Shown here one piece after another: positions 9,009-19,239 of a stretch of DNA of 25,000 bases. This DNA is from Selaginella moellendorffii. Taxonomy: Eukaryota; Streptophyta; Lycopodiopsida; Selaginellales; Selaginellaceae. The DNA is taken from assembly GCF_000143415.4 (NCBI RefSeq), contig NW_003314477.1:9815-34814 (forward strand), read 5' to 3'. Within the stretch, counting starts at the first letter, position 1. Each line of letters opens with the position of its first letter. The notes beneath the pieces were generated by a model. The model searched no databases. It had not been told where the DNA came from and was given only the letters and a program-made list of their open reading frames with translations. Made by a program: the position numbers and the translations under genes.

Positions 9009-9013
9009 TTCGG
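9009..9013. repeat. Target site duplication of element A, right copy (TTCGG)
   Basis: Identical to 1264-1268; marks the downstream junction of element A. Confidence 0.9.
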
Positions 9014-9258
9014 GGCCGGAGATATCGGGGCCCGGACATGTCCGGGGCCCGATATATCTGGGGCCCGACATCTCTGGGGCCCGACATATCGGGTGCCCGA
9101 CATATCCGGGGCCCGACATGTCCGGGGCCGGATATGTCGGGGCCCGGATATGTCTGGGTGCCCGACATGTCCGGGGCCCGATATATCTGGGGCCGGACAT
9201 ATCGGGTGCCCGACATATCTGGGGCCCGACATGTCCGGGGCCCGACATATCCAGGGCC
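9009..9258. repeat. 16-bp palindromic satellite, right part
   Basis: Continuation of the array that ends at 1268, with the same GCCCGACAT(A/G)TC monomers, about fifteen in number. Removing element A and one TTCGG joins the two parts into a single array of about 30 monomers. Confidence 0.85.
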
Positions 9259-9312
9259 TGAGGTATGCCACATGGCATACAAGTGCAGAAGAGGTACCTT
9301 CCAATGTCATGT

Positions 9313-9752
9313 CACGTGGCATGCAACCTCAAAGGTGCCACCTCTCCAAGGGTTTGTCACGTGACATGCAACCTCCAAGATGCCACCTTTCCAAGGGTTT
9401 GCCACGTGGCATCCATAGGTACCACCTCTCCAAGGGTTTGTCACGTGGCATGCAACCTCCAAGATGCCACCTTTCCAAGGGTTTGCCACGTGGCATCCAT
9501 AGGTACCACCTCTCCAAGGGTTTGTCACGTGGCATGCAACCTCCAAGATGCACCTTTCCAAGGGTTTGCCACGTGGCATCCATAGGTACCACCTCTCCAA
9601 GGGTTTGTCACGTGGCATGCAACCTCCAAGATGCCACCTCTCCAAGGGTTTGCCATGTGGCATCCATAGGTACCAACTCTCCAAGGGTTTACCACGTGGC
9701 ATGCAACCTCCAAGATGCCACCTTTCCAAGGGTTTGCCACGTGGCATGCTAT
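9313..9752. repeat. 84-bp tandem array of G-box-containing units
   Basis: Each 84-bp unit has a 45-bp half (CACGTGGCATGCAACCTCC ... CCAAGGGTTTG) and a 39-bp half (CACGTGGCATCCATAGGTACC ... CCAAGGGTTTG). Half-unit starts lie at 9313, 9358, 9403, 9442, 9487, 9526, 9570, 9609, 9654, 9693 and 9738. The first two halves are both of the 45-bp type. Nearly every half begins with CACGTG, the plant G-box, often as GCCACGTGGC. Open frames across the array follow from its near multiple-of-three period and are not supported as genes. Confidence 0.88.
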
Positions 9753-9766
9753 AAGTACATAAAAGT

Positions 9767-10054
9767 ATGCCACGTGGCATGCCACCTCATCCAAACCATC
9801 CGTCTGAATGCCACCTTCTAAAAGGTATAGCTCATGGCATATAAATTGCTCAAAATGTATGCCACGTGGCAAACCCTACCCTACCCTAAACCCTAAACCC
9901 TACACTTGCACATGGCATAGTGTTGCGTTCCATACATTGAGCCCGTGTGCCATCTTTAGAGCACGTGGAATAACACGTGGCGATATAAGTTACTACGAAA
10001 AAAAACAACTCAAAAACATCCAACTTTAGCCGAAATATGAGTTGGCAACACTAC
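9767..10054. promoter_or_regulatory. G-box cluster with telobox-type repeats
   Basis: A 14-bp palindrome ATGCCACGTGGCAT lies at 9767-9780. More CACGTGG words follow near 9861, 9962 and 9976. CCCTA repeats including AAACCCTAAACCCTA occupy 9871-9904; these resemble the Arabidopsis-type telomere repeat or promoter teloboxes. A TATAAA-like word (9839-9845) is present. No transcript or coding frame can be assigned, so promoter activity is only a possibility. Confidence 0.45.
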
Positions 10055-10059
10055 ATTTA

Positions 10060-11168
10060 TGTAAGTGACTAATTTTTCCATTCTACTTTAGTCACTTAAC
10101 CACACCTTCGACCACTTGGAGGAGTCTCACTCACAACCTCCTTAAGTCCAATTCAGGACTTGGACTTGCTAGCCCCAAGAATGGCATCCATGCCACTCAA
10201 CACTTGCACCTGGTCCAAGTGCTCCACGTGTCCGGTCCCAAGACCGACACCCAAAGGTACCACTGACATCTCGGCCCGTTACGCTAAGGCCATGCCCATT
10301 CACCTTTGCTGCACTAGTGGTCCAATATCACTTGCATCACCATCCCGTCTCTCCAAGACTGGGCCATCGGTCCACGAGTGGTCATCCTAGATCCACTCCT
10401 TAGCATCCTTAGGATGCCCACAGACCTGGGGAATCGCCTTCCCCAAAGTCCCTTTGTCAATTCCTACCAAGTCCCTTTTTGCCCCTAGCCGTGTTTGCCA
10501 ACACTGCCACTGGATCGAGGCCCACAGGCCCGACCACTAAGTCCCATGGTCCTCTGGGACTTCCCCACCACACGACTGTGTCCTTGGTCACTACCCCAGA
10601 GGACTGCTCCTCTTCCTTTCCACAGTCTAGGCCTTTGGGACAACATTTCGGAACACCGTGGCCTTACGCGAGCCACCTGGGTACTCTCCCCGCCTTTCGC
10701 CTTTAGGTGCTCTAGCCATGGGCTTAGAGCGAGGTTCCGTTGAGCCACACCTGGTATCCAAGTAGGTAGTGCCACCCACACTTGGACTGGGAGCATCGGC
10801 CAGTCGATCTCCCGGGGGAACTAGAGCTGGCTCTTGAACACTTCACCAAGCTACCCCGCTTGTCGGTCCGTGTTCACTCTAGTCTTGGACTTCCCAGTGG
10901 GCAGCTCATCACCCAACACTGGGTCTGGCCTTCCTGGGCCAAACTGGCCTTTCCTGGCCAAACTGGCTCCACTGCAGTCCTCCCCCTACTATACTTTTGG
11001 AGCTCACCAAACCCCCCAGGGTCTGGGAGACGAACGCTTTGGGCTTTCACCCTCTCAGGCTCCGGACTCGGACTCGGACTCGGACTCGGACTCGGACTCG
11101 GACTCGGACTCGGACTCGGGCTCGGTCTCAGACTCGGACTCGGGCTCGGGCTCGGTCTTGGCCTCGGC

Positions 11169-11211
<43 letters not shown>

Positions 11212-11814
11212 CCGATCTCGGTCTCGGTCTCGGTCTCGGTCCCGGTCTCGGTTCCGGTCTCGGTCTCGACTTCGAACTCCATCTCGGGTCCATCTCGGAC
11301 TCCATCTCGGACTCCATCTCGGGTCCATCTTGGACTCCATCTCGGACTCCATTTCGGACTCCATCTCGGACTCCATCTCGGACTCCATCTCGGACTCCAT
11401 CTCGGACTCCATCTCGGACTCCATCTCGGACTCCATCTCGGGTCCATCTCGGACTCCATCTCGGACTCCATCTCGGGTCCATCTTGGGTCCACCTCGGAC
11501 TCCATCTCGGACTCCATCTCGGACTCCATCTCGGGTCCATCTTGGGTCCACTTCGGACTCCACTTCGGACTCCATCTCGGACACTCCCACGTGTCATGTG
11601 TTGGTCCTTTTGGGTCCCCTTTTTGGAGCCTCGCCTTTTGCTCGCTTCGTGCTCGTTCCTCGAGCACTTCGTTGGGAGTTCCACTCCCGCTCTTGACTTT
11701 TCAAGTCGGAGCTTTTGGTCCAAACGTGTTACGCTCGTTTGGCTCTCGCTTCGGCCTCTACCATGTGGCGCCCTTCCGGCTCCACTTTGGGGCCTAGGGA
11801 TTTTGTGTCTCACA
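10060..11814 (-). repeat. Element B 3' LTR (1755 bp)
   Basis: On the minus strand it starts TGTGAGACAC (11814) and ends AGTCACTTACA (10060). It holds the GAGTCC/GAGATG array (about 11580-11064) and the block shared with element C's LTR. It is the complete reference copy for B: position 11498 corresponds exactly to the element C insertion point in the other LTR. Confidence 0.92.
11064..11580 (-). repeat. LTR array of element B, 6-bp and 12-bp units
   Basis: On the + strand: GACTCG units, then GTCTCG units, then CTCGGACTCCAT units. Composition and order match element A, with different unit counts. Stop-poor in most frames of both strands, hence spurious frames of 170-350 codons. Confidence 0.9.
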
Positions 11815-11829
11815 ACTCCACCACCCATA
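11815..11829 (-). other. Element B polypurine tract
   Basis: Minus-strand TATGGGTGGTGGAGT next to the 3' LTR, identical to A and C. Confidence 0.85.
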
Positions 11830-11835
11830 GACGAA

Positions 11836-11855
11836 GTTCGATGTCCTCATCGAAC
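11836..11855 (-). promoter_or_regulatory. Conserved hairpin beside the polypurine tract (element B)
   Basis: 8-bp stem GTTCGATG/CATCGAAC with a 4-nt loop, at the same distance from the polypurine tract as in A and C. Confidence 0.7.
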
Positions 11856-12982
11856 GGTAAACCCTTTCATAAAGTAACACCCACACGTGTTACCATTTCC
11901 ATCCTTGGCACCTAGCCAATCTTTGTCTATGGTTTGACATCAAAGGCTCACCATGCCTTGTCCATCCTTTAAGGAGCGTAGTCTCTCCAACTTAGAGACT
12001 GATTGGACCACATGTAATGGTTCTCTCCTTTTATTGGTTTAGTTCTCGCTAAACCTCTTAGAGACCCTTCTCTAAGTCAATCCCACTACTCCTTCTCGAG
12101 TAGTCTCAATTTCCATCGATATAACCTTTGCACTTTGGAACTTTGAATTTTGACTTCTTGGAGTCAATTTCCTAGGTGTCTCCAACACCTTGCATTGCAC
12201 AGATTGTGCGACTCCACTTCCCTATCCTAGGAAGTTCTCTACTCGAGGGCACCATCATCCTCTCTTCTATTTCGTGCCAAAGTTCCAGTTATCATACTTT
12301 GTGCTAGGGCTGTTCATGGCCCTATCATTTGGCTACCTTACCGCTCCCTCCCTTGGAGCTTCCACTTTCGCCAAATCGGAGCATTTCGGAATCCCTCCTT
12401 GGAAACACACTTCCTTTCCCGCAACTTGTTAGTGTCCAACACATTAGTGTTCCTCGCCTAACTTTGTCACTTGGATTCCTTCCAAGGGATTCCACGGCCC
12501 TATCTTGGCCACTCATCTTTTGCTCCTATCCGTTGATTGTTGCACCAAGCAACATCGAATCTCTACCTCCCTCCTTGAGGTATTGTTTCGGTTCCATAGC
12601 AAAGACTCTTCTTTGCCAAGTCCGGAGGATGTTCACCCCTAGTACGTCTCTTTAGCATCTTCTGCTATGGGCTCTATCCACGGCCCAACTTCGTGACCCT
12701 CCCATGGGTCTTTTATAGAGACTACTTTCCTCGGACTCACTATGCCATCGCACGGACATAGTTTATTTCCCTTAGGTGCTCTTCCCACTTGGTTATCATG
12801 AACAAGCCACACCACCTTAAATAGTTCAATTTCAACATTTTGAACCAGGAACTTCATTCCTTAGCCAACCAAGGACCTTGTCCTTTTCTGGCCATAAGAT
12901 CACCTAGTGATCTCACCTTGGCACCTTAACAGAGTTGCCAAGAGGTACTTGGTTTTCTAGACCTCCAAGTTGTTGACTATAA

Positions 12983-13244
12983 CCCCGGGGGCATCCCCCA
13001 CACTTGGCGGTGCACCCAAGCTAGCCCTTACGGCCAAGGGTTCATAGCAACTGAGATTAGGTGTCCCCATCTCACTCACCACGACCTTGGTGCCACTTGC
13101 ACCAAAGTGTTCAAGTTAGATATGCTGAGCTTTCACACTAAGCAATCTAACCGTGCATCACGACTCTGAGGCATCCCTTGCTTGGCGGTGTGCCCAAACC
13201 AGTCTCCCCACTGAGAGTCCATGACCACCGAAATATGAGTGTCC
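12983..13244 (-). repeat. Two copies of the conserved 3' block (element B)
   Basis: Copies at about 13244-13168 and 13069-12983 correspond to 5707-5790 and 5882-5970 in A, with CACCGCCAAG and GGGGGATGCCCCC words (minus strand). Confidence 0.6.
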
Positions 13245-13269
13245 TCATATTCCAAACCATCACCACGCC

Positions 13270-13411
13270 CTAGTGATTTGGGACTCGAACCCAAGCACTA
13301 GAGGGTCGGGACTCGAACCCAACCTCCGTATATGCATCTACGGACGGCATCACACTAGATGCCTGGCGTGACTCCCCACGCCGGTGCACCAACCTATTTT
13401 TAAAGCGCGCT
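13270..13411 (-). promoter_or_regulatory. Structured 3' cassette with T-arm-like hairpins (element B)
   Basis: Minus-strand order: palindromes AGCGCGCT (13411-13404) and GGTGCACC (13390-13383), stem GGCGTG/CACGCC (13382-13365), stem GGCATC/GATGCC (13363-13346), stem TCCGTA/TACGGA, T-arm-like hairpin (13324-13304) and the longer T-arm-like hairpin (13301-13270). B's T-arm stem 1 is GGTTGGG/CCCGACC as in A; element C has CCCAACC. Confidence 0.72.
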
Positions 13412-15849
13412 ACAGATCACAGCTTAGGAACCTAGTTCCTCCACACTGCCAAGTCCTCTCACTTGACATGTCTGTGATCATGCATGGACTCCTCCATGCT
13501 CGGCCCCATGGCCCACCCTTTTTGAAGTTATCACCTTCAACTAGGGTCTTTGTTCCCCCGACGTGCCAATCTCACTTGGCAAGTCCTCCGACCATTGTAA
13601 CATGGTTCCTGCATAAGCGTGAAAGTCCTTGACCATCGACTTTCGTTCAAAGCCCTCTCTTTGAACACTCGGGAACTACTTCCCTAACCTTGATAACCTT
13701 GCCTCATGGCAAGCTTCAAGACCACGCTTCTGCTGCGCCACTCTGATTTCGTGCGTTCCATGAACCATTTACACTTGGCCTTTCTAGGTACTACGCTACC
13801 TAGAATCGTCTTTGGGAACCTTGAAGGAACTCTGTCCCTCAGCTTGCTAAGGCCTCCCCTTTCGCAAGCTTTATAGTTGCCATATAGTCTAACATGGACA
13901 ATTCCATATTTTAGACTCTCCATGGCATCACGGTTGCTAGCAACAACATCCTCGAGCACCCTCTTGATTCTCCACTCCCAACTTTCATAACCACTGTTGG
14001 ATATGCCCTTTGATTTCTATGGTTCAATTCCATCCCAATACTACTTGCTTTTGGCTTCACACCTTTCCTTCGGTCATTCTCCTCCAGACCAGGAGGATAG
14101 CTTTGCACTTTCTGTCATGCTTTAGCAAGTATTCTTAGGGATGGACCTACCCAATAGCCTAGGGAGTGGTTCCTCAATCCGGGTATGCTCACCTTATAAT
14201 CCCACACACTGGGATTACATTGTTGCTTATGGGCCTTTACATGCCCATCACTAGCCTTGCCAAAATTCCATTTTTGGCTTTGTCCAATTCGGGTAGACAG
14301 TCCTCTCCTGTCTCCGCAACCTTGGACATTTGGATAGCACCTTCTATCCATCATTCGCTAGGGACTTAGTCCCTTGGGCTTTATCCATTGCCCTCGCGAC
14401 ATCAAACACCACCTTCTGGTGTTCTAGAGTGTCCGGGTGTCCCAATGATGGCTTTCTTGACAATGAGTATTTCCTTTTATGACATTGACTTACTATATCG
14501 CAACATAAGCAACTTATCCCCCGTAAGGGTATATCCAACTTCCTTATGCTATTAAGAAGTCTTGGGTAGCTACCTTCTACCCGTTTAACCAGTTATTTTG
14601 CACCTCTTGCTTAGTTGCCTCATAGTTGTCAAGTCCTACAACTCATTGCTTGGTGCTTTCACACCTCCATCATTATCTGGGTCACCACACTCCAACTGCA
14701 TGCTCTGCAGCTTAGGCTATGCTATTCCCATTTCCATTGGGATTCCTTTGGCAAGGGGTTCTCATGAACCCACCAACATAGCCTCAAGGTATCACACCTT
14801 GGCACATTTGGTGTCTTCACACCATCGGCTCCACGAGCCTACCTCTATGACATTTCCCCTTCGTGTCTAAGTCTTTGCCAAGACCAACACCGCTCTTTCT
14901 CATGCCAACCATCCGTTAGCACTGCACCATAGAGATCACACACAACTTTATGTCAGAGTTGTTTTCTTCTGGGAACACCTTTCCCATAACTTTAGCATGG
15001 CACATTTTGCCATCGATGAGATACCCTCTGTTCTCATCCTTGGATCCTATGATCCCCCCCATCCTTTGTGGGGTACAACACACCTCAGTCCAAATGCTTC
15101 CATCAGTCCTTTTAGGACCATCGCTTGACTCTACTTGAGTCATCCGGCAGTTTTGGACTTGGTTAATCCACAGACCCGTAAGGTCCTACTTGTGAGGCAC
15201 TAGCTCACTGGAATACCCTTCTTGCATTCCGGTCCTACTCAAAAGGACTATTTTCACAAGTGTTACTCCGACACTTGATTTTGTTATCTGGGGGCAACCT
15301 TTGCCCCTTAGGACTACTTGTCCATGTGATGAGAATACCAACTCATCCACTTAATACACCCCCAACTCCTTGGGTTGTTCCAGCATTTATTAGAGGTAGC
15401 CCCAGCTACCATTTCAAGGATTTGAGTCCTCTTCCGTATTTGACCTTCCACGGTCATTACCTTTGGTCTCACATTCATGAGCACCAACCTCAACTATATG
15501 AGGATAATCTTGTGACTCCTTTATTGTTTTGGAGTCTCTATCTTTCCCGTGATCCCAACTTTAGTTGTTTACCACAACAACCTAAGCCAATTTGCTGAGA
15601 CAAATGCTCATCCGGATCACATCCTCAACTCAATGAGGAAAACCTTGCATTGTTCCCAAGATCCCAAAGTCGTTCCATTATTGGCCCTTTTCTATCCACC
15701 ACCTCGTCTACAAGTTCACACATGAACTGTAATGGAGAGCCATGTCTTCCCGACTTGCTACTCCTTAAGGATAGGCCCACTCCTCGGACCTTCCGATGCC
15801 AACACTAGTGGTGATATACTTGAGCACCAATAAAAGTCGGACTAAGGAA

Positions 15850-15863
15850 CAGCTCCGATACCA
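15850..15863 (-). other. Element B primer binding site (initiator Met tRNA)
   Basis: Minus-strand TGGTATCGGAGCTG, three bases from the LTR end; same as in A. Confidence 0.87.
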
Positions 15864-15866
15864 AAT

Positions 15867-16975
15867 TGTAAGTGACTAATTTTTCCATTCTACTTTAGTC
15901 ACTTAACCACACCTTCGACCACTTGGAGGAGTCTCACTCACAACCTCCTTAAGTCCAATTCAGGACTTGGACTTGCTAGCCCCAAGAATGGCATCCATGC
16001 CACTCAACACTTGCACCTGGTCCAAGTGCTCCACGTGTCCGGTCCCAAGACCGACACCCAAAGGTACCACTGACATCTCGGCCCGTTACGCTAAGGCCAT
16101 GCCCATTCACCTTTGCTGCACTAGTGGTCCAATATCACTTGCATCACCATCCCGTCTCTCCAAGACTGGGCCATCGGTCCACGAGTGGTCATCCTAGATC
16201 CACTCCTTAGCATCCTTAGGATGCCCACAGACCTGGGGAATTGCCTTCCCCAAAGTCCCTTTGTCAATTCCTACCAAGTCCCTTTTTGCCCCTAGCCGTG
16301 TTTGCCAACACTGCCACTGGATCGAGGCCCACAGGCCCGACCACTAAGTCCCATGGTCCTCTGGGACTTCCCCACCACACGACTGTGTCCTTGGTCACTA
16401 CCCCAGAGGACTGCTCCTCTTCCTTTCCACAGTCTAGGCCTTTGGGACAACATTTCGGAACACCGTGGCCTTACGCGAGCCACCTGGGTACTCTCCCCGC
16501 CTTTCGCCTTTAGGTGCTCTAGCCATGGGCTTAGAGCGAGGTTCCGTTGAGCCACACCTGGTATCCAAGTAGGTAGTGCCACCCACACTTGGACTGGGAG
16601 CATCGGCCAGTCGATCTCCCGGGGGAACTAGAGCTGGCTCTTGAACACTTCACCAAGCTACCCCGCTTGTCGGTCCGTGTTCACTCTAGTCTTGGACTTC
16701 CCAGTGGGCAGCTCATCACCCAACACTGGGTCTGGCCTTCCTGGGCCAAACTGGCCTTTCCTGGCCAAACTGGCTCCACTGCAGTCCTCCCCCTACTATA
16801 CTTTTGGAGCTCACCAAACCCCCCAGGGTCTGGGAGACGAACGCTTTGGGCTTTCACCCTCTCAGGCTCCGGACTCGGACTCGGACTCGGACTCGGACTC
16901 GGACTCGGACTCGGACTCGGACTCGGGCTCGGTCTCAGACTCGGACTCGGGCTCGGGCTCGGTCTTGGCCTCGGC

Positions 16976-17018
<43 letters not shown>

Positions 17019-17305
17019 CCGATCTCGGTCTCGGTCTCGGTCTCGGTCCCGGTCTCGGTTCCGGTCTCGGTCTCGACTTCGAACTCCATCTCGGGTCCAT
17101 CTCGGACTCCATCTCGGACTCCATCTCGGGTCCATCTTGGACTCCATCTCGGACTCCATTTCGGACTCCATCTCGGACTCCATCTCGGACTCCATCTCGG
17201 ACTCCATCTCGGACTCCATCTCGGACTCCATCTCGGACTCCATCTCGGGTCCATCTCGGACTCCATCTCGGACTCCATCTCGGGTCCATCTTGGGTCCAC
17301 CTCGG
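15867..17305 (-). repeat. Element B 5' LTR, part upstream of the insertion in + coordinates
   Basis: 1439 bp matching 10060-11498 almost base for base. It ends in the array with CTCGG, the target duplication of element C. Its GACTCG/CTCCAT array runs from about 16871 to 17305. Confidence 0.9.
17301..17305. repeat. Target site duplication of element C, left copy (CTCGG)
   Basis: CTCGG directly before the C 3' LTR and again directly after the C 5' LTR at 24839-24843. The intact sister LTR shows a single CTCGG at 11494-11498, which proves the duplication. Confidence 0.95.
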
Positions 17306-18454
17306 TGTAAGCCACAAATTTTTCCTTTCCACTTTGCCAGCTTACCTCGCCTATCCGTCCAACACTGCCTTGGCTTTTGCTAAGTTCCCTCGCCAAGGTT
17401 CTCGCCTATGGTACCAGCTCCTACTTGGTTTCAGCTACTCACTGCACGAGCAACGGAGTGTTAGCCATCCTTCCATGGATTCCCAAATCACTCCCAATCC
17501 CCCTCCCCGGGTTAGACTGGACTTAAGGTTCGGCTACACTCCCCGCAAGCACAAGCAGCCAAGCACACCAAGCTTCCAGGTTCCTAACATCCCTTGGTAC
17601 CACAAGACTTGATCACGGGACCCTCTAAATCCCAAGTCTTGAGTGCAACGCTTGCTTCGGGACGCCGGGGCGAAACACCGTGGCCTAGCGGCCCGGTATG
17701 GGTACCTCTCGCCCCCCACTTCCATCCCGAAGGAAGGCCCAAGCCCCTAGGAAGGGCGAGGACCAATGAGCCGCATGGTACTCAAGTGGGGCACCACTCC
17801 ACATGAGCCGGGAGCACTGCAATCGGTTTCCCTTTCGGGAGTGGGAGCTGCTCTTGAGCACTTCCTTGGATGGCCCCTCCGGCACCAGCCAAGTCCATGC
17901 TCACTCCCACCCAAGGCCCCTCGGTCCCAGTCCCAATCTCAAGTCGGCTTGGAAGCCCAACTGGAGAGTCCCTTCAAAACTGGTTCCTGGACCTCACTAT
18001 CCCTACTATACTTTTGGAACCCCCTGCAGCCCCCCCCCCCCTGGGAGACGCACGCTTTGGGCTTTCACCCCTTGACCCGTATTAGTATTTGGACTTAGTC
18101 TCTGGCTCGATCTCGGACCCGATTTCGGATCCGACTTCGGATTCGGGTTCGGACTCGATTACGGACTCGATCTCGGACCCGATCTCGGACCCGACCTCGG
18201 ACTCGACCTCGGACTCGGTCTTGGACCCGATTTCGGATCTCGGACTCCGTCTCGAACTCGGTCTCGAACTCGGACTCGAACTCGGTCCCCGAGTCGGTCT
18301 CGGACTCGATTCCGGACTCTATCTCGAACTCGGTCCTAGAGTCGGTCTTGGACTCGATCCTCGACTTGGTCCCATCCGATGAACTCTTTGTCACTTCGGT
18401 CAAGCTTTTGGGGATCCTTTAGCCTACGACATCTCGGGGAGTCGGTTCCTTACA
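17306..18454 (-). repeat. Element C 3' LTR (1149 bp)
   Basis: Identical to 23690-24838 except one T/C difference. On the minus strand it starts TGTAAGGAACC and ends GGCTTACA. It includes a GACTCG/GATCTCGG array (18093-18365), a run of twelve C (18030-18041, + strand) and the block shared with A/B LTRs. Confidence 0.95.
18093..18365 (-). repeat. Degenerate CTCGGA(C)-type array in element C LTR
   Basis: Irregular 6-bp words (GACTCG, GATCTC, GGACCC, TTCGGA in + orientation). It resembles the A/B LTR arrays in vocabulary but is more diverged. Present also at 24477-24749. The frames open here on both strands are artefacts. Confidence 0.8.
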
Positions 18455-18469
18455 ACTCCACCACCCATA
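18455..18469 (-). other. Element C polypurine tract
   Basis: Minus-strand TATGGGTGGTGGAGT adjoining the 3' LTR, identical to A and B. Confidence 0.88.
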
Positions 18470-18475
18470 GAAGAA

Positions 18476-18495
18476 GTTCGATGCCCACATCGAAC
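18476..18495 (-). promoter_or_regulatory. Conserved hairpin beside the polypurine tract (element C)
   Basis: 8-bp stem GTTCGATG/CATCGAAC; the arms match A and B while the 4-nt loop differs (TGGG on the minus strand). Confidence 0.72.
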
Positions 18496-18528
18496 GTCTC
18501 GTCTTATCCTACGACTTGTTGTCCATGT

Positions 18529-18613
18529 CTCCGGGGGCATCCCCCCACTTAGCGGTGTGCCTAAGTTAGCCTCCCCGGCCAAGAGCCCATGACAACGGAA
18601 TATAGGTGTCCCT
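18529..18613 (-). repeat. Conserved 3' block, single copy in element C
   Basis: Minus strand GGGACACC, CATGGGC, GGCACACCGC(T/C)AAG and GGGGGGATGCCCCC. It is homologous to the two copies in each of A and B. Confidence 0.6.
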
Positions 18614-18633
18614 ATATTCCTCACTTCACCACG

Positions 18634-18809
18634 CCCTAGTATAGGGTCGGGACTTGAACCCAGCCTTGCTTTACTAGGGGGTTGGGACTCGAACCCAACC
18701 TCCGTAGAATACGTCTACGGATTCGACATCCCCGCAGGGAGTCGGGCGTAGTGCCCTACGCCTGGTCGACCTATCCAACCCATGCTAATTAGCTTACCTT
18801 TGGCGCGCC
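18634..18809 (-). promoter_or_regulatory. Structured 3' UTR cassette with T-arm-like hairpins (element C)
   Basis: Minus-strand order: palindrome GGCGCGCC (18809-18802), palindrome GGTCGACC (18771-18764), stem GGCGTAG/CTACGCC (18762-18745), a weak stem, stem TCCGTAGA/TCTACGGA (18721-18701), T-arm-like hairpin GGTTGGG-TTCGAGT-CCCAACC (18700-18680), and a hairpin with outer stem CCCTAGTA/TACTAGGG and loop TTCAAGT (18679-18634). It sits between the chromodomain stop codon and the polypurine tract. Several stems differ from A/B at both arms together. Confidence 0.75.
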
Positions 18810-18857
18810 TTCGGGTCCCAACATATGCCATTTGCTCAACTTTGCAAATTGATATTT

Positions 18858-19239
18858 TTAATTGAATTTTGCATAAGTACATAAAGTTCTGCCTTGCAGA
18901 AATTCCTCCACTAGATCTCGTGCATTCGCTAGGTTCTCCTCCGGTTCCCATGTTGCTTCGCAGTGTGGAAATCCTTTCCACTTCACATGGAACTCTCTCA
19001 CCTCGCGTCCTTGTCGCTTGCTCTTGCGCGCATTGAGGATGGCCTCGACTTCGTATTCCTCTTCCCCTTGGATAACTTCAGGTAAAGGTCTCACTTGGTC
19101 CTTGCGAAGCGGATCCTCAAAGTACGGCTTGAGTAAGTTCACGTGGAACACTGGGTGCATCTTCCCCATCTCTCGAGGAAGTCGGAGTCGGTAAGCCACT
19201 TTACCGATTCGTGCCTCAATTTCATAAGGCCCCGCGAAC
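18858..19239 (-). CDS. gag-pol: Integrase GPY/F motif and chromodomain
   Basis: Starts with FAGPYEI, the GPY/F motif, followed by [10 protein letters not shown] and the [12 protein letters not shown] linker found in chromovirus integrases. The chromodomain follows: [11 protein letters not shown], then [21 protein letters not shown], with the aromatic residues Y, W and W in the expected places. Chromodomains of this type bind methylated histone H3 and steer insertion to heterochromatin. The stop at 18858 is followed by the 3' UTR cassette. Confidence 0.92.

Larger units (their letters stand above)
11856..15849 (-). other. Element B interior, non-coding, rich in short hairpins
   Basis: Homologous to 3116-7149 in reverse, with scattered substitutions and small indels. 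No retrotransposon protein motif is present. Several differences from A leave stems intact. The AAGGAC/GTCCTT stem (A near 6068) keeps its arms while the loop changes from GCA to AAG. One G·T pair in A's stem GGTTTAG/CTAAATC (near 6905) is G-C in B. The GGTAGC/GCTACC stem near 15400 has one arm base changed to a wobble in A. Function unknown. Confidence 0.72.

Noticed and set aside
9093-9872. Frames up to 242 codons over the 84-bp G-box array on both strands
   Set aside because: The period is divisible by three, so open frames persist by chance; no protein family resemblance.
17534-18098. Small frames in the element C LTR, repeated at 23918-24482
   Set aside because: Same LTR sequence twice, short, overlapping on both strands, without recognisable domains.
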